Source: Cavia porcellus (taxonomy: Eukaryota > Chordata > Mammalia > Rodentia > Caviidae). Taken from it: a stretch of DNA of 64,000 nt. This document shows positions 1-11,703 of this stretch, piece by piece. Below the pieces are notes generated by a model. It worked only from the letters and a program-made list of their open reading frames with translations. It was not told where the DNA came from and ran no database searches. The stretch covers positions 20,685,501-20,749,500 of the forward strand of contig NW_026947507.1 in NCBI RefSeq assembly GCF_034190915.1, read 5' to 3'. Position 1 is the first letter of the stretch. Each line of letters begins with the position of its first letter. A program made the position numbers and the translations under genes.

Positions 1-182
1 ATTCACAAAAATAATAGAATGAAAGTAACATTACAACTGTTAGAATTATAATGTAATGATTTATTGTACTTCAAAGATTTTATTTTTATTAAGCTTTTAA
101 AAAATCTTACCTTTTGCAGTAAAAATAATGACTTTGAACATCTCTCAGAATAATTATTTTATGATTTTATGTTTGGTTTCTG

Positions 183-215
<33 letters not shown>
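183..215. repeat. (AT)n microsatellite
   Basis: An uninterrupted run of alternating T and A between gattat and cgcaag. Confidence 0.97.
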
Positions 216-217
<2 letters not shown>

Positions 218-219
218 CA

Positions 220-769
220 AGAGTTCTAAAAAGAGCAAAACAAGTTTCCACACAATGATATGGAACATGATACCTTATTAATGAATTTTTGAGACACGAA
301 TACTTAGTAGTGTAAGAGAACTGAAAACTCACTATGAAAACTGGTGAAGGGCATAAAACAACATATTTCAGGAGTTTATTAAAGTTGTTGAAATTCATGT
401 TTTGAATCAGAACAACTCTCAAGGTATGTTCACTGAACTCTAGGGAAAGAAATGCCTGCAGGAGTTAATTTATGTTCATTATATATGCTCATTAGTTTCA
501 AAACAAACAAGCAAGCAGCTTGCATTGGTGAAAGAGCTTATTAAATGGGATATGTGTATCACAAATATAACTTAAGTAAGACAAATTGACAGTTACAGAA
601 TGACTGTGTACCAGATACTTTTCTAAGTGTCACTGAACCAGATGAGTTAGAGAATGAGCTTAGATATCAACAAGATGAGCTACAGCTGAAATAGTCTCCA
701 GGCATAAATAGACATATGAAGCATATCAGTGATATTTGAATAAAGCAGGGTATGTAAGAAAGTGACAAG
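220..769. other. Noncoding stretch
   Basis: AT-rich, no recognised repeat or gene. Confidence 0.6.
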
Positions 770-1320
770 ATTGCAGTCTAGCTTTTGGCGTGAATGTAGT
801 TCCTCTGAAGGCTTAGCTGGACATGGAAAGGGAATCTGCTTCATAACTTGGAACAGGGTACCTGTTGGCAGGCTTGGACCCTCACCACAGGAAGCTCTCT
901 ACACGGCTGTTACGTGACATGGCAGCTGGCTTCTCCAGAGCAAAGGACTTAGGATTAGTGAAGACGAAACTTTTAGAGACCAAGTGCTAAACTGTAGCCC
1001 AGAGCCCACTTGTTTATCACTAAGAGCCAACACTATGATTAAACCTGAATACTGAGGTTTTAGTTTTATTTATTTATTTTTAAAAAAACAGCAACTTGTA
1101 TGTTAACATACAAGTTTTTGTCTCCACTAACCTATTAGATATTAGCAGAAAGCGCGCAGGAGGGAAACTATAGGTCTTTTAAAATGTAATCTTGACTGTA
1201 TTCTATTCTTTCCAAGCAAATCGATAGTTCTTGCACTTATTCAGGTAAAGATTTCTGTAGGGCATGAATGCCACAGGCAGGCATTTTTGACTGCCATCTA
1301 AGAGGCTACCTACCACAGAC
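770..1320. mobile_element. Ancient mammalian interspersed repeat remnant
   Basis: The segment carries gacatggcagctggcttctc, agcccacttgtttatcac and ends ccatctaagaggctacctac, blocks I associate with an old eutherian dispersed repeat of uncertain class. A degraded relative appears at 10.36-10.86 kb. The perfect palindrome at 1093-1116 lies inside. Orientation and family are unresolved. Confidence 0.35.
1093..1116. repeat. Perfect 24-bp palindrome
   Basis: Half-site AACTTGTATGTT is followed immediately by its reverse complement, with GTTAAC at the centre. No spacer, no mismatch. Confidence 0.95.
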
Positions 1321-1509
1321 ACTCATGTCAAATGCAACATGCTCTAAATGAAATTTTTCAGTTAACTGTTTAGTCTGTGTCTTTTGTCCTTGGCTCTTCA
1401 GTCTGGCACCATTTATATATTTCGTGTCCCAAACTAGAAGCTTATGAGTCATTACTAATGTCTTCTACACTTTTATCTACATCTAATTGGTCATCAAGTG
1501 GTTTTATCT

Positions 1510-1541
1510 CCTTAATTAGGTGAAAGGATTCCTAATTAAGG
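1510..1541. repeat. Inverted repeat with homeodomain-like cores
   Basis: CCTTAATTAGG (1510-1520), a 10-base spacer, then the exact complement CCTAATTAAGG (1531-1541). Each arm contains TAATTA. Confidence 0.9.
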
Positions 1542-1702
1542 TTTCTCGTCTTCATCTATTAAATTGTTAAGACTTAATCAGCTTTTGTTTTAAGCTATTT
1601 CAATAGTTTCCACTATGTTTCTCTTCATCCAATCACAATGGATACAACTAGAATGTATTTCTTTCTTTAAATATATTCATAAAGTGTTTCAAGACTTCTT
1701 TT

Positions 1703-1809
1703 GGGGCTGGAGGAGTAGCTTGATACTAAGTACACACCCAGCATGCATACGAGTCTGGGTTAAATCTCATGCATTGCAAAAACATATAAACAAATAAAAA
1801 TAAAAATAA
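1703..1809 (+). mobile_element. ID-type SINE, degraded
   Basis: Starts ggggctggaggagtagcttg and has a gagtctgggttaaatctcat B-box-like stretch, followed by an A-rich tail (aaacaaataaaaataaaaat). This matches the tRNA-derived ID body with many changes, so it is an old copy. Confidence 0.6.
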
Positions 1810-3210
1810 TTTTCTGTTGTTTTCACTACCTACAAGATTACATCCATAAATCTTCATTCTCTTTACATTAATGCCCAAAGTCAATTCCTTAGCACTGTTT
1901 TCCAATTTCATACTTCACATACATGGATAAACTCTCTCAGCAAGGAATGTATAAAGGACCATTCTGATTTCCATCTGTAGTCTCTATCTTACCTACTCAT
2001 CAGGTTCACCAGTCAAACCAAGTCTCCACTAGGGTCTCATTAGGGAAGCCTTTCCAGAGACGCACATTCATCACAATCTGAACTTTTTTATGTTCCTGTG
2101 TGTTTCTGTACGGTCACTTAGTTCACTGACTTAGCAGTTTGTTTTTTCTTCTTCTCTAGACTGTCCTTTTAGAATGAATTCCAAACATTTTAAAATTTTG
2201 CATTAAAAATCCTAAACATAATAAAATACAATTGATATTCCTTAAATAGTGAGAGAAATAATGATTCTTTAATTGAGTCATTGTTACATAGTAATGTTTT
2301 AGATAGGAAAATATCAATTTTGGATAGGAAAATATTTAAATTATAGATGTTCTTAAAAAGGGTGATGAACAACATAAATATTTCATTTGGATCTCTTTTA
2401 ATGAACTATATAAGTAATATTGTTAAGATAATGTTATTCATTGGACAGATAGTATTTCAAATACAATACATTTACTAATTTGTATAATCTCTAGATACAA
2501 TTCTATTAACAAGTTATTTTAGGTTTACCTAAGCGTAGTTTTAGGATACATAGGTAGTAGGTGGTGAAGTTGAGTCTCAGACTTTGGCAGCCTAGCTCCA
2601 ATTACTCTGTCCTAAACCAGAAAGAATGTGGTTCCTAAAAAGGTACCAAAGTCAAAATAACATAAATTGAAAAATGTTAAAACAGACAAAAAAATAAAAG
2701 ACAAACGTGTAGATGTAGATGGATGAAAATTGTAAACCAGAGTTTACACTGTCATACAAAATGTACATTTCCCCCTCTAAATCAGAGCGTAGTGGAACAG
2801 TGGAATACCCTTAGCAGGTTAAAAGCATTTGAGTAGGAGTATAAATACCCCCAATATAAGCAATGAGATATACACTTGTGACAGTGTTTCAGGCACTAAG
2901 TACTCTAATTAAAAAGTATAAGTAGTTTGTACTGTTCATATTAATTGATGAAGAATTTGCAGAATTTGACAGCACACTGTAACATTGCCAGACAAGAAAC
3001 CTGAACATCTGGGATGTCTCCATTGAGAGGGTCCTTGCTATATTGGAAAAAGAGTACTGTATACATATTATACAGAATCACAGGTGCTATTGAAGAATGC
3101 CAATTATTATTAGTGTTTTGAAAGAGTTCTACCAAAAACATATATACTACAGTCTATTTATAAGGGCTATTTAACCCATCAGAGAGTATATTAGTTTAAA
3201 AAAATAAAAA
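1810..3210. other. Noncoding stretch
   Basis: AT-rich. A 14-base direct repeat (gataggaaaatat) occurs near 2304 and 2324. Nothing else recognised. Confidence 0.6.
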
Positions 3211-3370
3211 GCAGGACATTGTGGCACATGCCTGTAATCCCAGCACTCAGAAAGCTGAGGCAGGAAGACTGTGTGAATTTAAGGCCAACCTGGGCTACAT
3301 AGTGAGTCCAGCCATCTTGAACTACATAGTGAAATCCTGTCTCAAAAAAATAAGAAAAAAGAAAGAAAGG
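3211..3370 (+). mobile_element. B1 SINE
   Basis: 7SL-derived body: gcaggacattgtggcacatg, cctgtaatcccagcactcag, ctgaggcaggaagactgtg, gccaacctgggctacatagt, atcctgtctcaaaaaaataa and an A-rich tail. Box A (tggcacatgcc) and box B-like (gtgtgaattta) positions of the internal Pol III promoter are present but decayed. An extra ccagccatcttgaactacatagtgaa segment suggests a local duplication of the 'ctacatagtga' block. Confidence 0.9.
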
Positions 3371-4417
3371 AAAGTTAAATGGAAAACACTTTTAAAAGTC
3401 AACACAGGTACCATTTACCATTACATACATTACATTACTTATTTTAGGATAGTTTTTTAATGCTTGAAATGTGTCAGTACAGACATTAATACAGCTATTT
3501 TCATTTGAATTTTTCCTATGACATAAAGACATTTTTACTAAACACTGAGTCAATAGAAAGTGAATTCAAAATTAAAAAGTTGCTATTGTATTTTAAAACA
3601 TAATTAGAATTTAATTTTTCAAGTGTTAATTTTCATCATTTCACTGGTTTATTCAAAGTAAAGTCAGTTACTGTTTAAAAAGCTGAGCCATATTATTTTA
3701 TGGAGTGTTTGTAAGAAAGAGTATACTTCACAAGTTTACTAACAATAAATATCTAACAAGAGCAGAAAAGCCTTATCTGACTTCACCTTCTTTTTGGATA
3801 TTTTCTTCCATTATTTTTAGTTGCATTTTTATTTACAAATGTGCTTCAAAGAGCAATAAATGTATAATTTAAATTCCAGAATGAAGCAAAAGTTAGTATG
3901 AGCCACTCTGAATGTAATGCTTCTGTAGGTGTGACTTAGCTTTTCATTGGCAGGTTGATTTAAATCTCAGGCATAGCCAGGAGGAACAAATGTCCCATGT
4001 TATCATTGGCAGATAGAGATTAAAATGGCATATGAGCATATAACTCTAAGTAGCAATTGAACAGAATAAGATACATTTTACTATGAGATTTAATTATTCA
4101 TCCAGAGTTAAGCTTTCTTTTTTCCACTCTAATCAAAACAAATAAAATGAGTTGTTTGTAGCATCATCATCTGTCCTGATAAATTCTTTTGTTGCCATGC
4201 CAGATTTCCATGATTCCTTGTGTTGTGTGAAGACACCCATATGATTAATTCTTAAATTTGAATACAGATTATTTGGTTTCCCTGTTAATTTGATTAAAAC
4301 TTAAGATTGCCATAAAGATACGAATATATAGAGAGGTTTCTGGGACTGTAGGAAACAAGATGTTAATTTCAGAAAAAGTAAAACCCACAAATATGTGGGA
4401 AACATGCACTATTGTAG

Positions 4418-4420
<3 letters not shown>

Positions 4421-4465
<45 letters not shown>

Positions 4466-4466
4466 T
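4421..4466. repeat. (TG)n microsatellite
   Basis: About 19 uninterrupted TG units, then tatgtgtt. Potential Z-DNA former. Confidence 0.97.
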
Positions 4467-5250
4467 TATACATGCTTCCTCCTGGCTATGTATTAGATTT
4501 AAATACATTCTTGTGTATGAATAGTTGAGCAAAATGTGAATATTCTTATTTTTTGCTAAGGATTTCTGTGTGTATTAGATTAGGGCCTCCATTTCAATGT
4601 AACCTTTGTATAAATAGCTTTTACTTGATGAGAGTACTTGAATCTTTTTTAGTAGATTAAAATGATTATAGTCAATTGTTGAATTCATTCTTAAATTTGT
4701 AATTTAATATTTTATAAATTGGGATTTATATTTAATAATGCCTATAATAACATAACCAAGAGTCTTTACAAATCCATATTAAATAATGAGGCCAGTTCCA
4801 CATTCTGTTGCTTCCAGTAGTTGGCAGGGCGGCATGTGACAATCATTTAACATTCATGACTTTAATTTTCTTATTTGCAATGCTAACCAGTTACATTAGA
4901 GTTCAATATCTATGTCTGTCTCTATTAATTTTAGTCACGTCCTTTAAACCTTACCTGGTTAATAGCAATATAAAATATTAACTCATTGTTATATTTATAG
5001 AACCAAACTATGTCTTACATTCATACATTTTATTTACTTTTTTCTAATAAATTAAGTATAGCTGTCATCTTATGTTAATTACAAAGTTACCTGAGAATTA
5101 ATCTTTTGTTACCTGGTAAATACAGCCTACACATAGGATAACTATATTGAAAGTGAAAGATGATGTCCAAAACATACAATGAAAAGATTTTCCAGAAAAT
5201 GAGAACATTCATGTTTGCACATTGTCTCTTTCTCTTTCTCAAATGGGAAC

Positions 5251-5279
5251 AGACACACACTCACACACACACATGCACT
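5251..5279. repeat. (CA)n short array
   Basis: Interrupted run of CA units (cagacacacactcacacaca). Confidence 0.9.
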
Positions 5280-5945
5280 TCAAGCTGATTGTTATTATGA
5301 ATTTAATGAATGGCCAAATGAAAGCAAACCACTTTATATTTAATATGCCTAAAGGATCATTGTAAATATTTTTGCCACCCGGTGTCAGTGTTTATCCTGG
5401 CCTTTTTCTCATAAAAAGAAGAAATAATACAGTTTTTATCTGATGAATAAGTGAGTTCATCCTGTTGCAAAGTCCACCCAGAGAATGTGGTGTTCTTGCT
5501 TTGAAATGAAAACCTTCTCACATGGTAGTTAACAGGATTATGCAGCTTAACCCATGTCTCCAGAATTTTTAAGTTTATAATGTGTACTATAGATAATTTT
5601 GAAATTTGCTGATTTTCTATTTGGAGAGTAAGATAATCTTTCACCAAATATCTACCAAGTGTCATTTGCTCTTGTAGTGAACGAGAAGGTGATCAGCCAT
5701 TTTTCAAAAGAGAAAATAATTTCATAAATGCAATAAGCAAGGCAAAGAATTAAAAATACCATAAATGTGATACTTATAGCATTCTAATTAGTTTTAAAAA
5801 TCAATGGTGATACTGCAAGCAACTGTAATATCAGGAAATCTCATTAATGTGTTAGTCCTTTTATTTTACTGCTGAATGTGTTGACAGATAGTAATTGGGT
5901 CACTGTATTGAAATGCCCCATGTAAGCTCAGAATTCTCTTGTGTT

Positions 5946-5961
5946 GGTTGTCATGGCAACC
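5946..5961. promoter_or_regulatory. Candidate RFX-type X-box
   Basis: GGTTGTCATGGCAACC is a near-perfect palindrome (one mismatch pair) that fits the RFX-family consensus (GTTGCCATGGCAAC). The surrounding 100 bases match no repeat I recognise. Binding is inferred only. Confidence 0.5.
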
Positions 5962-6743
5962 ATAGTGGTCGATTAAACATGCTCAGAAATTGGGAACCTA
6001 GGCTTCTCAGAATTAGCTGTTAACTAGATGGGAAATAAAAAAAAAAACATTTAAATAATGGTAAATTGGGCAGACTTTTTAAAAACTGCCTTGACTATGT
6101 TATTACATAATTATATGTCTAGCACTAATAATATAAAAACAATATGCTTAAAAACTTAGATGCTTAACATTCACTCTGATAATTCAAAATGTAATTTTTA
6201 ATTTCAGTGACTTTTCAGAAGAAAAGGTTGAAACAGCCTTATAGTACTAAATATTGCTTAAGAGATAATGCTACTATTACTCAGAACAAATATATTGCTA
6301 TAAATGGTAATTTGTTTTTAGCTCTTTCCCCTTTTACACCATTCTGTGGAGTGCATGGCAGATGATATCTGCAGATGGCATATGGAGGTACACTGGCACA
6401 CGAGCACAGCTCTTGCTGGCCAATATTGCGATAGCCAATTTTAGGGATAAGAATGGTGAGAGAACAGATCATTAAAGAGAGGCAGAGTTGGATCATTATT
6501 GATGGTAGAGCTCACTAATATCTCCTTTTTCTATCACATTGTTAACTGTGTTCTTTTTATCTTATTTTCTCTTCTCAAGTACTATTAGCATAAAGACAAA
6601 ATTTAGAAATGGTAAGATTAAAGCAAATAATAACACTCATAAGGCCCGATATTTTTTCTTTTCTTTTTACCATTTTCTTGGATTCTCAGTACCTTACACA
6701 ACATTTCGTGTCAGTGGATAAAGAATTGACAGTTTGGCCAGTG

Positions 6744-6809
<66 letters not shown>

Positions 6810-6813
6810 TTTC
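6744..6813. repeat. (CT)n microsatellite
   Basis: About 35 CT units with one TGTC interruption near 6797. A mirror-symmetric homopyrimidine run, capable in principle of triplex (H-DNA) structure. Confidence 0.97.
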
Positions 6814-8394
6814 TCCATTAGCTTGAATTTTTAAATAATAAAAAGATAAACATTATCCCCAAGATTTAAAATAAAAAGATTTATTGTTTCTCTAATTTTT
6901 TTGGGAACTAAGACTATTGATTGTGAGATTAATAAAGGGAACATGTTTAAATTTATTTGCTTTTATTGGTATGCCTGCATTAAAATTCAAATACAGATGT
7001 TTTGGTTAAAAAAGACTGTAAATATAACCTACAAAGACAAATATTTTTAAATAGATTAAGTTCACTCTAAAAAGCTATTGTTAAATACATTCTAAAAATC
7101 AGCATCCATTGTAGGCTTTTTATGAAGTGGTATTACACATCATCTTCTTTCTACAAAAGGAAATTAACCTTGTAGGATTAAGGAACTAATTAGTGAAAGA
7201 AAGGGCCTAAAACCCATGGGGTCTTATGCAAACTCAGACTTTTTATAACTAGGATTAGATTCCTTCTAATCCAACTGCCTTCTACAATGCAGTCAAAACA
7301 TGGTAACCCTGGATTTATGAGCTGTTCACTCAGTATAAATGAAATTAACAATGTTGGTAACATGTTTTTTTTAAGTTCCATATTTGTTTCCTTTGTTATA
7401 TTTCCTTATTTGGAGTTATGGCTGTATTTTACTATTATGAGTGCTAGGTTTTATTTGCTATTAATTGTGAGATAGCCATATTAATTCCATGACATATTTC
7501 ATTACATTTAAATGTCACATTTGACAATCAGGAATTTTTGAGACATAGATTAGGAGTAAGTATTTACTGATCATTGGCTTATATTTTAAAACCTACTTGC
7601 AAAGTACAAAAAAAATCAAAATTTGGGAAACATGGTTTTGTAAGATTTTTATTTTGCTATACAGATAAGTTATAGTAATAAAATTTAGCTTGAATATTCC
7701 TTTAGAGCTGTTTGAATAAATTTCCTAACTTGGGAGGATTAGGACTTAGTTTTTCATGTATTTGTATTTGTCATGATGCATTGATTGAAGTTTTTCAAGC
7801 ATGGGGAGAACTCTAAATTGTTACATTTACAAGAAAACTGATGACCTGAGTATTCCTATTTCATATTTCTGTTAGTGAAAATGAGTTGACTATTCATTAC
7901 CAATTTATGCCTTTTTTTAAAGGAGCAACAACAGTGGTTTTCACTGATTTCAGGATAGCAAATACATGCATTTGTTTAGCTTCTTTTCAGCCACGTCCTT
8001 TAAAATTAATTTATTCTCTCTTTGTTTTGCTTCATGTTAGTCTATCCTTAGACTTTACTTCTTTCCTTTATGTTTTTTAGTCTCCTCTGCATTGGTTTTG
8101 CAGTTTTGATAATGTGCTCTCTCTCCCTTTCCCACTTGGTTTGACTAGATTAACACATGATTGTGAATAACTACTAAAGAAAAAAAAAAAAAAAAGGAGG
8201 GTAGAGGAAGAGGGTGAAGAGATGTGCTTGGAAAAAGGGACCAGAATGAAAGTCTGCAAAAATGGTGCTCAGGAACAAATGGGGGAAATCTTGACATAAT
8301 GAAAGAGAATGCTATTTATTTGTTTATTTCTACAAATTAAAACTTCTCTGTATATAATTCTGTGAGACACGCTCCATTTTTTCATTAAATTGAT
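6814..8394. other. Noncoding stretch
   Basis: AT-rich; only a poly(A) run is distinctive. Confidence 0.6.
8176..8195. repeat. Poly(A) run
   Basis: An A run followed by purine-rich ggagggtagaggaag. No SINE body was recognised beside it. Confidence 0.85.
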
Positions 8395-9560
8395 GTTTTC
8401 ATTCATTCATCCTTAGGTATCCTAAACTCCTAGTGTGTGCTAGCTTTGTTCAAGATGTTAGGGATCTAGTTTTAGCAACAGCAAACAAACGAAATCCAAG
8501 ATTTCATGGATCCTATATTCTAAGGGGAAATTCTAGTTTTAAAATAATGCTTTATTTATGCCTATGACAAACTGAGACACAGAATTCACTAGATTGATAG
8601 TGGGAAACAGTGTCATACTTCCAATGAAAGATTAGTAAAATAAAGTCAACAGTCTTTGATACAAGCAATGTCAGATAAACCTTTGAGTAATTCTTTTCTG
8701 TTGTTTTGGCCTGTGGCACAAATGACATTAAGCAAATTATTGAAAGCTTCACATATATTTTGCTACCTGATGTCACCTACCATGAAAGAAACATTTTTTG
8801 GATGTTGTTTGAACTTTGGTGAGGATTTTAACATGCACGTATTTCAAGGACAGAGAACCCAAAATAAAGGAGAAATGGAAAAGCTGAAGAGAGTATAGAC
8901 TGAAAAGGAATGTGATTATTATGTACTATTATTTATTGCAAACATGTACTGGTAAAAATACAAAATGAACACAAAGAAGAAGTTTTAACTAGTTCTCACT
9001 TTTTGATGTTTGTCTTTCATTTTCTGATGGAGAAAAGAACAGTTGTGCGGAATGGATTGGAGGACGACAGGCTGAAGGTTAATGGGCTAGGCATGGTGTG
9101 GACTAGTCTATGATCAAGTCTGTAAAGTAAAAGGATGCAATGGAGTTACTGGAACATGGGGTGAAGCAATTGATAACGATGTGTCAGATTACTTCTGAAG
9201 GACAAGAGCTGAAGTTACTTTCATTTGCTTGAGGGATAAAGAGATCAGATAGCTCTTCAAAGAAATAGGGAAGGCAGAAGAAGATGTTGCGCTGGAGGAA
9301 GATGTTTTATTTCAGGTGTTTTGAGTTTGAGGTGATCTCAGGGACCCATAAGGGTGACAATAGTGGAGAGAAAACAAGGGGTTGTAAAAAGTAAAGGGAT
9401 CAAAAGACTGGGAGCAACACCCCGGAGATTTCGGTCTAATGCAAAGATGAAGGGTTCAGCACCAAAATTTGTAGATACCCACATTTAGGTGCCTGCAGGT
9501 AAGAGAGCCAGTAAAAGGAAGAGAAAGATAAATTGGAAAGAATGCTGACTGCCAGCCACT
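8395..9560 (+). mobile_element. Ancient repeat remnants (L2-like or similar), fragmented
   Basis: 8395-8545 reads tgtgtgctagctttgttcaa, gatgttagggatctagtttt and gatttcatggatcctatatt, like the 'lost-position, total stock' blocks of an old mammalian repeat. 8990-9560 reads ttgagtttgaggtgatctca and related purine-rich text of what may be the same family. The class (L2 or another old family) is not resolved, and the middle (8560-8980) shows nothing recognisable. Confidence 0.3.
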
Positions 9561-9566
9561 ATTAGT

Positions 9567-9608
9567 TTTCAGAAAGAAAGAAAAAAAAAAAAAAGGAAAG
9601 AAAGAAAC
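9567..9608. repeat. (GAAA)/poly(A) purine tract
   Basis: gaaagaaag, an A run, then ggaaagaaagaaac. It could be the tail of a lost SINE, but no body is visible. Confidence 0.85.
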
Positions 9609-9894
9609 ATTCCTGACCTTCAAATAATATGCTTACAATGTCTAAATGAGATCCTCAAGCATTCTCAATTCATGCTATCAGTGTCCCAGTAATTTTTCAT
9701 GGTGTCTCTGATAAGAAAAAGAAAATTACCAGCGCTTTTAACAAATATCATTGTGATTTCTGTTGAAACGTAAAATATCCTGTGCATTCCCTGGTCAATC
9801 TGAGATACTTTGGGTAACAAGTTAGAAACCACAAGTTTATGTTCTGCTTTCTTACACCTTATTTTTATCTATCAGAAGATACATTGTGTCCTGT

Positions 9895-10055
9895 ACTCAT
9901 CACCCATGTGCTTTGCTGTCTTTCTTCCTGTACCGAGTCTGCAAACTGCAAGAAAAGGACCAGGTCCCTTTGCTAATCATTTCATCCATTATATCCTGCA
10001 TAATTGGCGATTGGCTTGTGGCAGGTGTTCAGTAATGAGCTGTTGAATTAACCCA
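9895..10055 (+). mobile_element. Probable LINE-2 3' end remnant
   Basis: tctgcaaactgcaagaaaag, ccaggtccctttgctaatca, and gtggcaggtgttcagtaatg followed by agctgttgaatta match the layout of the L2 3' end, which reads roughly as 'gaccatgtc... ggcacatagtaggtgctcaataaatatttgttgaa'-like text in many mammals. Strongly diverged. Confidence 0.45.
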
Positions 10056-10359
10056 AACTATGAATGGGTTAATCTAATTAGTCATTGTGTACGGTGCTGA
10101 TTTAGCTGCATATATTTTTCAAATTCCAAGTTAATTTATGGCATTTTGTTTTACTGAAGGCATCCTAATTGTCCATTGAACTCAGTAGCAATATGTAAAT
10201 AGTATAAATGCAAGTGCTTCAAAATGTATATTAGTTCTATGTAAGAGGAGATGGAGAAATTAAAAAAATAATCAGTTTGGGTAATTTTTAAGGGAGTTGT
10301 GGGAGAGATGAAAATAATAAATATAACAAAGTTGAAATTCATCCAGTGATTTTTTATTC

Positions 10360-10860
10360 TTGCAGCAACTATAGGAAGTATGATGCAAACAAACTACCTT
10401 CAAATTCAGCAGTTTAAAACAATATTTATGTGTTTTGAAATCTCTCATAATCAGTGTCTGATTCATTTTTCTGCTCAGTGCATTATGAGCTGTGAGACAC
10501 TGGGACATCTGTAGTCACCTGGAGGCTTGATTGGCTGGGATGTCTAAGAGGTTTCAGTGGATGCTGGGTGATGGCTGCAACAGAAACTGTACCAGAACGC
10601 CTACATGTGGCCTCTGCATGGCTGTGGGACTTCTAAAAGCATGGTAGTTGGGCTCTGAAAGGGAAGATCACCAAGACATGTGTTCTTAGAGCCCTAGACA
10701 ACTGTCACAAGCTTCTTACAATCTAGCCTGAGACTTGAGAGAATTTCAATGCTGTACTTCCAAAGGCAGGTTGCAGAAGCTAGCCCAGACTCAAGGGGAG
10801 AGGAATTAGACCCCACTGTTTACTACAGTATGCATAAGTAGGGAACAAAGTTAGATTGCA
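10360..10860. mobile_element. Ancient mammalian interspersed repeat remnant
   Basis: Reads cagcagtttaaaacaatatt, cacctggaggcttgattggc, tgatggctgcaacagaaact and agcccagactcaaggggaga. This sequence of blocks recalls an old eutherian repeat also suspected at 0.77-1.32 kb. The locally higher GC content fits a repeat origin. No frame of note. Confidence 0.35.
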
Positions 10861-11069
10861 TGCCTTTGTTATCTACTATGTGAACATTTTATTATTTTTA
10901 TTATTTTAGAAATGGGAAATTATTTTCAGATTGATGGGGATATTAGTTAACTTACTTTTTATAGTTGATTGGTGCAGGATTCAGAAATGTAATTCAGAGT
11001 CAGAAATCTAACTCACTGCTAGCACTCTTGTATCACAATCCAGGACTGTCTCATATGCTGACAGTACTA

Positions 11070-11182
11070 TTCTCTCTTCTCTCACTCCGTCTCTGTCTGT
11101 CTTCTGCCTCTTTCTCAATACTCGCCCTCTCTCTCTCGCTCTCCCCATCCCCACCTCTCTCTTTATGTCTCTCTCAATACTA
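11070..11182. repeat. Imperfect (CT)-rich tract
   Basis: Pyrimidine-rich sequence with ctctctctct cores, interrupted by gtctctgtctgtc and tcgccc. Confidence 0.85.
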
Positions 11183-11680
11183 TTCTATCTTTCATATACA
11201 CATACACGCACATTTTGTATGTTAGTAAATTGTATATTTAGGCTTAATTATGGTAATGTCTAAAATCAGAATAATACTTTGTTTTTGCATAGTTTGAATT
11301 CATATTATTTTATTTAGTAATGAGGTGAAAATTTTCTCTAGTAATTTCATTTTTAAATAATGTTAAATTTATAAGGGCATTAGAAAATAGTACAAAATGA
11401 TCCAGTATACACTTTATACAGTTTGTCTTCATGGTTATGTAATCATTATATATTTATCAAAAGTTATAACCTTACATTAATAAGTACTCTCCAAGAAACT
11501 ACAAATTTCATTTGTTAAATGGTCTTGGTAATATCTCAAGGTGAGTGATGGAAAATAACTCTAAAAAATATAAAATGTCTTTATTTTTTTTCTGGCAGAG
11601 ATGGAAGAATCTCTTTAAAATATAATTTGAGTAAAGTGGTGGGAATACTTTATATTATAATTAGCAGAATTTCTAATGAG

Positions 11681-11703
11681 AATGATGATGATGATGATGA
11701 TGA
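11681..11703. repeat. (GAT)n microsatellite
   Basis: Seven GAT/ATG units flanked by aatgag and gactgc. Confidence 0.95.

Larger units (their letters stand above)
3371..6743. other. Noncoding stretch
   Basis: AT-rich, holding the TG and CA arrays and the X-box listed separately. The 102-codon minus frame at 5357-5665 has no recognisable family. Confidence 0.6.

Noticed and set aside
159..422. 87-codon minus frame with an IYIYIY run
   Set aside because: The frame is carried by the (AT)n microsatellite; no independent coding evidence.
4269..4532. 87-codon minus frame with a TH repeat
   Set aside because: Translation of the (TG)n array.
6609..6821. 70-codon plus frame ending in an SL repeat
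   Set aside because: Translation of the (CT)n array.
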